From Bryobacterales bacterium (GTDB lineage: Bacteria; Acidobacteriota; Terriglobia; Bryobacterales; Bryobacteraceae): a stretch of 13,509 nucleotides of DNA. The stretch is from positions 1 to 13,509 of the forward strand of contig JADJOP010000031.1 of assembly GCA_016713735.1 (NCBI GenBank), read 5' to 3'. The notes beneath the pieces are model-generated. The model was not told where the DNA came from. It saw only the letters and a list, made by a program, of their open reading frames with translations, and did not search any database. The translations under genes and the position numbers were made by a program. Below, one piece after another: positions 6,774 to 12,229 of the stretch (the stretch's first letter is position 1; each line of letters begins with the position of its first letter).

Positions 6774-6844
6774 TTTCGGTGCATGGATTCGAACCACGAT
6801 TGGAGGAATCAAAATCCTCAGTCCTGCCATTAGACGACACCGAA
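6774..6844 (-). tRNA. tRNA-Gln (anticodon UUG)
   Basis: A 71-nt cloverleaf. Acceptor TTCGGTG/CACCGAA (7 bp, U1-A72 as is typical for glutamine tRNAs); D arm GTCT-AATGGCA-GGAC with the conserved GG; anticodon stem GAGGA/TCCTC with loop TTTTGAT, placing TTG at positions 34-36; 4-nt variable region; T arm CGTGG-TTCGAAT-CCATG with one G-T pair. The discriminator is A and CCA is not encoded. The acceptor could extend two more base pairs (G6846-C6773). The anticodon reads CAA and, by wobble, CAG. It lies in an AT-rich island with the GRDP-like gene, not in a chromosomal tRNA cluster, and the D arm does not resemble enterobacterial tRNA-Gln, suggesting import. Confidence 0.87.
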
Positions 6845-6980
6845 ACAACAGCCATAGTCCGTTGGACTGAGCTAAGGAACATAGCTCAATGAAATAACCG
6901 TGGCTAGGGTTTCTATACGCCATAATGGCGAAGATCAGAGGATACTGAGGAGAAATGTGCTGTGTAATGGTCTAATTACA

Positions 6981-7502
6981 TCAACATGGCAGAACGATCC
7001 GGTCGTGGGCGGACGTTGTTGAAGCTGGGATTACAACCACTATCGCTGCATTGTGGGTTTTGCATTGGGAAGAACCACACTGAGTGGTGCAATCAGCGGT
7101 TTGGGTGGACAGTGCGTATGGGAAATGTAAATTGAATAATCTTCTTGTTTCTTTTCCTGCCTTAGCCAAGTTGTTTTTATCGTCGTCACCACGAAGGCCG
7201 AAGTATGGAAAGTGATGCAGGTAATATCCAAATAAAAACTCACAGTCGTCTTGATATTTTTTTGTATCTAAGATGTGAGTGTGCCATATTTTATCAATCG
7301 GTTGTGTTGGAACGATGTTTTCCTCTGGGTAAAGATAACAGAGAGTAAGAAACTGCCTATACTGAATAGCTAGTGTATCAGCATAGTGTAGGGTGCAACC
7401 TTCCCCATCTTCAGGATTCATGAGCTTAAAAATAATCGGATCAAGGTCTAAAGCGGCAACCTTGTTTTGAAACAAAAGTAAGGATTGATCATCGTTTGTC
7501 AT
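6981..7502 (-). CDS. GRDP-like (glycine-rich domain-like, DUF1399-type) protein
   Basis: A 173-residue protein of the GRDP-like family. The diagnostic segment is PIDKIWHTHILDTKKYQDDC, then FGYYLHHFPYFGLRGDDD; the WHTHILDT and YLHHFPYFG motifs are the family signature. An N-terminal helical part (about 1-55) precedes it. The C-terminus becomes Cys-rich (DCTTQCGSSQC). The family is known from plants and bacteria; its biochemical role in bacteria is not established. The start is the ATG at 7502, preceded by GGAG 8 bp upstream, with a good promoter behind it. Base composition is far more AT-rich than its neighbours, a sign of transfer. After about residue 145 the frame turns into unlikely sequence, while the neighbouring frame gives a more natural Cys-containing ending that stops at 6976. 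Confidence 0.85.
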   Translation of the reverse strand: MTNDDQSLLLFQNKVAALDLDPIIFKLMNPEDGEGCTLHYADTLAIQYRQFLTLCYLYPEENIVPTQPIDKIWHTHILDTKKYQDDCEFLFGYYLHHFPYFGLRGDDDKNNLAKAGKETRRLFNLHFPYALSTQTADCTTQCGSSQCKTHNAAIVVVIPASTTSAHDRIVLPC

Positions 7503-7531
7503 AGTGAAATCTCCGTTAGCTTAAAGAGCAA

Positions 7532-7560
7532 ATTATAGTTAATTTTCGGTGTGTGGTGAA
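7532..7560 (-). promoter_or_regulatory. Promoter of the GRDP-like gene
   Basis: On the minus strand: TTCACC (7560-7555), 17-bp spacer, then a perfect TATAAT (7537-7532), 29 bp upstream of the ATG at 7502. The -35 box matches consensus at 4 of 6 positions. Confidence 0.65.
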
Positions 7561-7570
7561 TAGGGTAGTG

Positions 7571-7593
7571 TGCTAGTCCCCTAGGGACTAGCA
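7571..7593. promoter_or_regulatory. 10-bp perfect inverted repeat beside the GRDP promoter
   Basis: TGCTAGTCCC pairs with GGGACTAGCA around a CTA centre. It lies 10 bp upstream of the -35 box of the GRDP promoter and just before repeat F. There is no T-run on either strand, so a regulator-binding site or a recombination or insertion scar is more likely than a terminator. Confidence 0.45.
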
Positions 7594-7601
7594 ACATGCC
7601 C

Positions 7602-7626
7602 AGCGCGGGCTGAAGGCGAAGCCTTG
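7602..7626 (+). repeat. Structured intergenic repeat, copy F, left fragment (disrupted by IS)
   Basis: The left half of hairpin H1: AGCGCG-GGCT-G-AAGGC-GAA-GCCTTG. It ends with the 8-bp target duplication AAGCCTTG (7619-7626). The insertion sequence begins at 7627, and the rest of the repeat resumes after the second duplication. Confidence 0.85.
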
Positions 7627-7650
7627 GGCCTTGATCATCGTTCCGGCCAC
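7627..7650 (+). repeat. IS left terminal inverted repeat
   Basis: 24 bp, a perfect complement of 9522-9545. The match stops exactly at the next base on the inside. It is preceded by target-duplication copy 1 (7619-7626). Confidence 0.95.
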
Positions 7651-7657
7651 CCCCTAC

Positions 7658-9331
7658 CTACGCCGCCAGCGGCATCAGACAGGGCGGCTTGGGCGGTCGA
7701 GGTCGTCGTCGCGCGGGCCGTGGAGGCAGTGGCATGCGCTGGAGCACCTGCCCGAACAGCGTTTCGTGGGCACGGCCAAAGAAGCGCTCGGCGGCGGTCG
7801 TGCCGTCGGCGCGACGGAGGTGATAGTTGTGCACGGCGGTGAGCGCCGCGAGCTTGCGGTCGCTCAGGCGATGGCGGCCCTGGTGATGCAGGGCCAGTTG
7901 TCCGTTACGGCCCTCCACCCCGGAACTGCTGCGCTGGAAGCGATCGGCGCATTCACCGGCGACCTGTTCCAGGCGCGCTCGCTCGGCGCTCGGCAAGGCC
8001 TGAAGCGGATGGTCGCGGTGGCGCAGCGGTTCGAGCAACTGGTGGCTCAGTGCGCGCAGTCGGTGACGCGGCTCGGCGTGGGTGCTGCGCGCGGCGACGC
8101 GCTCCAGATACAGGGGAGGAATCAGTTGTTCGACGAGGACGCGCTCCAGGTCGGGTGGCAGCGCGAGGGCCTCGATCTGCAACTGCAGGGTGGCGAAGAA
8201 AAAGGTGAGGGTGGCCAGCAGTTGGGTAGTCAGACGTTGCGCCTTGGCCAGGCGCTCACGGGCGCGCGTCGGCAGATTAGCGGCCTGGGCGATACGCCCG
8301 AGCTGCGCCCAGACGCCGTTGAAGCGCTGCGCGACCTGTTCGACCGGTTGTGCCTGTCCGCGCTCCAGGTCATACGGGTGATACAGGATGCCCAGCTCAC
8401 GCACCAGTTCGCGGGCTTCGCTCTGACGCGCCTGCGCCTGGGTGTGCGCGATTTCGGCCTGCACCACCTCGCTCACGGCGGCCTGGAGGCGGGCGGCGAA
8501 CGCGGGCGGACGACCGCAGGGACGAGGCGACAGCTCTTCGTACGCCTGCTGGGCCGCCCGCTCAACCGCCCACGCCTGCTGAGCGGCCACCACGGTCGCG
8601 GCGGACTGCCGAACCTGGCGGGCCAGGGAGAGACTGGTGGCCTTCGAGACCTCATGCTGGCCATGGAAGAGGTCCGGCGAATGATGGGCACCCAGGTCCA
8701 CCTCGACATGCCGATGCAACGCCCCAGCCTCGTCGCTGGTGCCCTGGATCACGGCGACATCCAAGCCGACCAAAGCTTCCTGGAGCGCCTGCGTCCAGGT
8801 CGCCGCCTGACGATCCGCCGCGTACTGTTCCAGAAGAAGAAAGCCCGACACCGGCTCCAGCGCCACCAGACAGATCTGTGGATGGAAAGTCTCATCCTCA
8901 CACCGTGGATCCCGGTGCGGCATGCCCCGCGCCAGCGCCGCGCGCTGCTCATCCGCGACGGCGACCAGCGCCTCCTCCAGCGCCGCATTGAGGCCTTGCT
9001 GGGTGCCGTAGCTGGCGCCGACGAATGCCGACAGCCCGCTCAACTCAAGGAATTGGCACACCACCCGAATGCCGGCAGCGCCCTGCAGGGTGATGCTGAA
9101 ATGCGCCGCCAACACCAGTTGATGCAGCCACCGCACGCCCTCCGGCGTCTCCAGCCACGCCGCCAGGGCCGCGGGAGCCACGCCGACCGCCTCCGGCTTG
9201 CGCCAATCCTGCAGGGTACTACGTGCCAGCCCGAGGTCGGCGGCCACTTGCCGCTGCGGCTGTCCTGCCGCCAAGCGCGCGCTGGCCGCCCCAAGCTGCT
9301 CCGCCCGCTCCAGGCGCGAGCGACGTATCAC
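7658..9331 (-). CDS. Transposase, DDE-type, DUF6399-like
   Basis: About 557 residues from a GTG at 9331. I prefer this to the TTG at 9340 because GGAGGG (9341-9346) sits 9 bp before the GTG but abuts the TTG. The N-terminus has a helix-turn-helix-like part (ARLAAGQPQRQVAADLGLARSTLQDW) typical of end recognition. Candidate catalytic residues: D146 in CEDETFH, D200 in GTSDEAG or D220 in SPDLFHGQHEV, and E473 in SSSGVEGRNG; the spacing fits a DDE transposase with a long helical insertion before the glutamate. The C-terminal HNYHLRRADGTTAAERFF motif matches what I recall of DUF6399. The tail is Pro/Arg-rich. The gene is intact and fills the element. Confidence 0.88.
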   Translation of the reverse strand: MIRRSRLERAEQLGAASARLAAGQPQRQVAADLGLARSTLQDWRKPEAVGVAPAALAAWLETPEGVRWLHQLVLAAHFSITLQGAAGIRVVCQFLELSGLSAFVGASYGTQQGLNAALEEALVAVADEQRAALARGMPHRDPRCEDETFHPQICLVALEPVSGFLLLEQYAADRQAATWTQALQEALVGLDVAVIQGTSDEAGALHRHVEVDLGAHHSPDLFHGQHEVSKATSLSLARQVRQSAATVVAAQQAWAVERAAQQAYEELSPRPCGRPPAFAARLQAAVSEVVQAEIAHTQAQARQSEARELVRELGILYHPYDLERGQAQPVEQVAQRFNGVWAQLGRIAQAANLPTRARERLAKAQRLTTQLLATLTFFFATLQLQIEALALPPDLERVLVEQLIPPLYLERVAARSTHAEPRHRLRALSHQLLEPLRHRDHPLQALPSAERARLEQVAGECADRFQRSSSGVEGRNGQLALHHQGRHRLSDRKLAALTAVHNYHLRRADGTTAAERFFGRAHETLFGQVLQRMPLPPRPARRRPRPPKPPCLMPLAA

Positions 9332-9423
9332 GACGACCAACCCTCCATCGACGGCCAGGCAGCGCGCGGTGGCACTCGCCTCGTGTCTGAGTTAAAGTCA
9401 ATCCCGGCAGGACCCTTGAGCAT
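9328..9423 (-). CDS. Possible 31-aa leader peptide coupled to the transposase
   Basis: An ATG at 9423 preceded by GGAG at 7 bp opens a 31-codon frame (starts MLKGPAGIDF, ends MEGWSS). Its TGA overlaps the transposase GTG as GTGA. This arrangement is typical of translational coupling and independently supports the GTG as the transposase start. Coding value of the peptide itself is unproven. Confidence 0.35.
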   Translation of the reverse strand: MLKGPAGIDFNSDTRRVPPRAAWPSMEGWSS

Positions 9424-9521
9424 CTTCCTTCTCCCTCGGTTAGTTCGCACTTCCAAGGGTACGAAATTTCGAGGGTTCTGCCACTCTCCCGCAGGACTTT
9501 CATCAAACGCAACGGACGGTT

Positions 9522-9545
9522 GTGGCCGGAACGATGATCAAGGCC
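9522..9545 (-). repeat. IS right terminal inverted repeat
   Basis: 24 bp, a perfect complement of the left end. It is followed directly by target-duplication copy 2 (AAGCCTTG, 9546-9553). Confidence 0.95.
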
Positions 9546-9733
9546 AAGCCTTGAGCCAGACGCGCTCCGTTTTCCGCGCTCGGGCGAAAGCCGGAGCGCG
9601 GCTGCGGCGGGAGTGCAAGTGCCGCCGGTGATTTCCGCGAAAGGGATTGAAACCGGCAGGCCGAGACTACAGGCTCGGGAAGCGCAGCGACTGCAAGCCC
9701 GGCCCGCAGTCCGGCACGGTCTGCGGGTTCGCC
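9546..9733 (+). repeat. Structured intergenic repeat, copy F, right fragment
   Basis: Begins with the second target duplication and continues the rest of H1 (G-AGCC-AGA-CGCGCT), H2 (9574-9601, stem CCGCGCTC/GAGCGCGG, G-G mismatch, GGC/GCC, GAAA loop where other copies have GCAA), H3, H4 and H5 (9703-9727, T-T mismatch, GCA loop). In the outer H1 stem the first pair is A-T where other copies have G-C, a compensatory change. Confidence 0.88.
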
Positions 9734-9763
9734 GCCCTGTTGGCGGTGTGGTTACAGTTGGCT

Positions 9764-9813
9764 ACAAACCGTTACGTTTGTCATACACACAAAATCAGGG
9801 TGGTTGATATGAT
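9764..9813 (+). promoter_or_regulatory. Candidate promoter region with dyad, upstream of the conjugation genes
   Basis: An extended -10 element TGATATGAT (9805-9813, 5 of 6 in the hexamer plus TG) lies about 90 bp before the small gene at 9905. Upstream is a dyad ACAAAC-CGTTAC-GTTTGT (9764-9781) that could bind a regulator. No -35 box sits at standard spacing, as is tolerated with extended -10 promoters. The region is AT-richer than its surroundings. Confidence 0.4.
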
Positions 9814-9904
9814 GTGCCAAAATCCGGCGGAGTTATGGCCCTGTTTCCCTTCATTCCGGGTTGAGTTTTCTTTTCGATGGACTTTGCCAAGGAAAGGATT
9901 TGCC

Positions 9905-10033
9905 GTGGATACCCCCTATCTCGCCCCCTTCCGCAATTCCGACGGTTCCACTTCGCAGACAGGCTCGACGCTGGCAGGCCAGCACGAGGCGAAGCAGGGC
10001 TGGGCTCATGCGCCGCAGCAGTCGTATGAATAG
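9905..10033 (+). CDS. Small 42-aa protein ending at an in-frame amber codon
   Basis: A GTG at 9905 is preceded by AGGAAAGGA at good spacing and opens MDTPYLAPFRNSDGST...HAPQQSYE. A TAG at 10031-10033 stops it, but the same frame continues with natural-looking sequence (SEAYIQRINSGNGSSGS) to a TGA at 10085-10087, directly before the intergenic palindrome. The ancestral protein was probably 60 residues, with a sense codon (for example CAG) at the amber position. I do not recognise the family; small Gly/Ser-ended proteins of this kind often precede conjugation genes. It is the first gene after the candidate promoter. Confidence 0.55.
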   Translation: MDTPYLAPFRNSDGSTSQTGSTLAGQHEAKQGWAHAPQQSYE

Positions 10034-10110
10034 AGCGAAGCGTATATCCAGCGCATCAACAGCGGGAACGGCAGCAGCGGTTCCTGATTTCCCGTAACAG
10101 GTGAGGTTAA

Positions 10111-10136
10111 AAGGGCCGGAGCGCGCTCCGGCCCTT
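10111..10136 (+). terminator. 26-bp perfect palindrome, possible terminator/attenuator
   Basis: AAGGGCCGGAGCG is followed directly by its complement. As RNA it gives an 11-bp stem with a 4-nt loop followed by GUUCU, a weak U-tract. It is 23 bp past the distal TGA at 10087. A second hairpin GCACGGC/GCCGTGC (10142-10166) and a third CGGTGCGG/CCGCACCG (10249-10273) follow in the leader before traG. Confidence 0.5.
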
Positions 10137-10209
10137 GTTCTGCACGGCTGTCAAAAACTGCCGTGCGGCTTTGTTGCGAACTTGTTTCACCAACTCAAGG
10201 AGAAAAACT

Positions 10210-10434
10210 ATGACGGGTTCCTGTCTCGACGCGGGCGCAAGCCTTGCGCGGTGCGGTGTTTCTGTCCGCACCGGACGCCGAACGGCTGACGAAGTCCAGA
10301 ACGTCGGCGCGGTTGCCTTTTCCGTTGCACCCTTGACGAGGAAAAATCATGCAAACGACTCAGGAAGATTCACTTGGGGAACAGTCCGGCTCAAACCTGC
10401 GGGGAGGGCTGCTGGCCTTCCCGGCCCTGCTTGA
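10210..10434 (+). CDS. Possible leader ORF overlapping the traG start
   Basis: An ATG at 10210 with a strong AAGGAG upstream opens a 74-codon frame (MTGSCLDAGASLARCGV...) that runs 86 bp into traG in another frame. The Shine-Dalgarno is better than many here, but the protein looks non-specific and its end is clearly traG read out of frame. It may be a translated leader or a decayed small gene. Low confidence. Confidence 0.25.
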   Translation: MTGSCLDAGASLARCGVSVRTGRRTADEVQNVGAVAFSVAPLTRKNHANDSGRFTWGTVRLKPAGRAAGLPGPA

Positions 10435-12229
10435 AGCGGGGCTGCGGAAGTTTGGAAAAAGCATCTGGGAGAGCGCGGAGCGGGCCGACCTGCGCGGCTC
10501 GCTGCGCTGGCTGGCCCAGAACTGGGCACGGGTGGGGGCGTGGTGGCTGATAGTCGGGCTTGTCCTGACCGGGCTGCTGGCCTTTGCTTCGCTCGTGATG
10601 TGGAAGAACCCGCAGGCAGTTATCTCGAAGCTGTGGCTGTGGGGGTCGGAGATAACCGGCTACGGCACGCTGGGGGCCATGGGCCTGTCGTGGCTGGTGG
10701 CTCTGGTCACGCTGCCGATAACGCTGCCGCTGGGGCTGCTGGTGTTTCTGGTGGGGCTGGCAGCAGCAATGGCGGCCATCATCTTCGGGCCGGTCATGAC
10801 GGTCATGGGGCTGGGCTTCGCGCTGCTGTTCAGTCTGGCCTTCGTCAAACGGCTGGGGGTCTGGTTCGGTGAGTTCATCGTTAAAGCGATCCACAAGAGC
10901 GATTACGAGAAAAGCTGGATGCGGCAGGCACGGTACGCCCTCGGGCTGCATGGCGGCTCGGCGATGGGTATTGAGGGCAATCCGGTGATGCTGGCGGGCG
11001 AGGAGCTGGCCCGCTTTGAAAAGGCCAACCGGCAGACGACCAAAGGGGCGTCGCTGTTCCTCGGCTACGTCAATGGGCGCGAGTTCCACTACAAGACGGA
11101 AAAGCACGCGATGATTGTTGCCTCCACCCGCTCCGGCAAGGGCCGGGATTTGCTTGTCCCGAACCTGATGATGTACCCGCACAGCGTTTTCGTCCTCGAC
11201 CCCAAGGGCGAGAACTGCCGCAAGACTGCCGAGTGCCGCGAAGGGCGGGGCGGCAGGATTGCCGCCTTCGACGTGGAGAACCTGACCGGGCGGCCTTCTG
11301 CCCGCTTCAACCCGATTGCCGCCATGCAGAAGGGCGATATGGTGACACGCGCCGACTATCTGGCCGAAGCTCTGGTGGTCGGCAAGGACGACCACTGGAA
11401 CAACAGCGCCCGGAGCCTCATCCGTATGCTGGCCCTGCATATCTGCACCGCCTCCGAAGAGCTGCTGGGCGGGCGGGCGCGTGACCTTATCACCCTGCGC
11501 GCCCTGCTGACCGGCCTGCTCGATGTGACTGTCAAAGACTACATGCCCCAGAACGACGCGATAGACGGGCTGGTGGCCCGGCTAGCCGAGAGTTTTGCCA
11601 GTATCCCCGACAACGAACGGGGCTCCATCGTCTCGACGGCGACACAGGCGACGCGCTGGCTCGACAACCCGGCACTGGCGGCCCTGTTCAGGGCCGGGCC
11701 GGAGTGCATCGACTTGGAGGCGCTCCGCGACGAAACCAAGTCGCTGTCGATCTTCGTTTGCCTGCCCGCGATGGTCTTCGCCACTTACCCGCAGATTGCC
11801 CGGCTGCTGACCACCTTCGCGCTCGATACCATGATGCGCAAGGAAACCGGGCGGCGGCGTCCCGTCATGTTCATCCTCGATGAACTGGCCCAGCTCGAAC
11901 GGTTGCCGATCGTGGAGCGGGCCTTCACCCTCGGCGCTGGCTACGGGGTGCAGGTGTGGGCGGTGTTCCAGTCCGTCGAGCAGGTGCGGAAGCTCTACGC
12001 GCTGGACAGCCTCTACGGCTCTTCTGGCTTCCGGGGCTTCTTCAAGCTCGAAGACCCCGAATCCTGCGAGTTCGCCAGCAAATGTGCGTCCGGCCTGTAC
12101 TCACCAACGGCGGTGCGGCACATGCCCGAGTTCGGGATGCTGACCCTGCTGGACGGGGCGAACCCGCTTTACGTTGAACGGCTGGGAGCGCGGCTGGCCA
12201 AACAGGCCAGCGAGCGGAAAGCCGCCTAG
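10349..12229 (+). CDS. traG: Type IV coupling protein, VirD4/TraG family
   Basis: A 626-residue conjugative coupling ATPase that links the relaxosome to the type IV secretion channel at the inner membrane. The N-terminal 170 residues hold several membrane segments (about 60-86 and 105-165), more than the usual two. The Walker A variant ASTRSGKG is at 258-265 and Walker B VMFILDEL at 506-513, followed by AFTLGAGYGVQVWAVFQS, the usual TraG sensor region. FVLDPKGEN and RFNPI motifs are also typical. The start is the ATG at 10349 with GAGGA upstream. The length is normal and the frame intact. It ends 2 bp from the likely true end of the convergent mobA. No other mating-pair genes lie in the window. 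The symbol virD4 would be equally apt. Confidence 0.95.
   Translation: MQTTQEDSLGEQSGSNLRGGLLAFPALLEAGLRKFGKSIWESAERADLRGSLRWLAQNWARVGAWWLIVGLVLTGLLAFASLVMWKNPQAVISKLWLWGSEITGYGTLGAMGLSWLVALVTLPITLPLGLLVFLVGLAAAMAAIIFGPVMTVMGLGFALLFSLAFVKRLGVWFGEFIVKAIHKSDYEKSWMRQARYALGLHGGSAMGIEGNPVMLAGEELARFEKANRQTTKGASLFLGYVNGREFHYKTEKHAMIVASTRSGKGRDLLVPNLMMYPHSVFVLDPKGENCRKTAECREGRGGRIAAFDVENLTGRPSARFNPIAAMQKGDMVTRADYLAEALVVGKDDHWNNSARSLIRMLALHICTASEELLGGRARDLITLRALLTGLLDVTVKDYMPQNDAIDGLVARLAESFASIPDNERGSIVSTATQATRWLDNPALAALFRAGPECIDLEALRDETKSLSIFVCLPAMVFATYPQIARLLTTFALDTMMRKETGRRRPVMFILDELAQLERLPIVERAFTLGAGYGVQVWAVFQSVEQVRKLYALDSLYGSSGFRGFFKLEDPESCEFASKCASGLYSPTAVRHMPEFGMLTLLDGANPLYVERLGARLAKQASERKAA

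Larger units (their letters stand above)
7627..9545 (-). mobile_element. Complete insertion sequence with DUF6399-like transposase
   Basis: A 1919-bp element bounded by 24-bp perfect terminal inverted repeats (7627-7650 and 9522-9545, beginning GGCCTTGATCATCG) and flanked by the 8-bp direct duplication AAGCCTTG (7619-7626 and 9546-9553). One long minus-strand gene fills it, with its stop 8 bp from the left inverted repeat and about 190 bp of leader at the right end. Joining the flanks and dropping one duplication restores a standard copy of the structured repeat, which confirms the boundaries. I cannot assign an IS family name; the transposase resembles proteins grouped as DUF6399, possibly among the unclassified (ISNCY) elements. 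Confidence 0.95.

Noticed and set aside
6717..6923. 68-codon minus-strand ORF
   Set aside because: It passes through the whole tRNA-Gln gene, which folds well and accounts for the sequence.
7631..9631. 666-codon plus-strand open frame across the insertion sequence
   Set aside because: It is antisense to the transposase, runs across the right inverted repeat into the flanking repeat, and has no family-like sequence. GC-rich third positions keep the opposite strand open.
9640..9660. GAAAGGGATTGAAACCGG resembles the end of a CRISPR repeat
   Set aside because: It occurs once, with no regularly spaced repeats or spacers. The corresponding positions in copies C and D read GAAAGGGAGCGT, so it is part of the structured repeat.
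9905..10087. Idea that the amber codon is read as glutamine by the tRNA-Gln encoded at 6774
   Set aside because: The anticodon is UUG, not CUA or UUA, so efficient reading of UAG is not expected. Mutation or sequencing error is simpler.
10391..11440. Minus-strand 349-codon ORF opposite traG
   Set aside because: Gln/Pro/His-rich antisense shadow of a clearly coding coupling protein.
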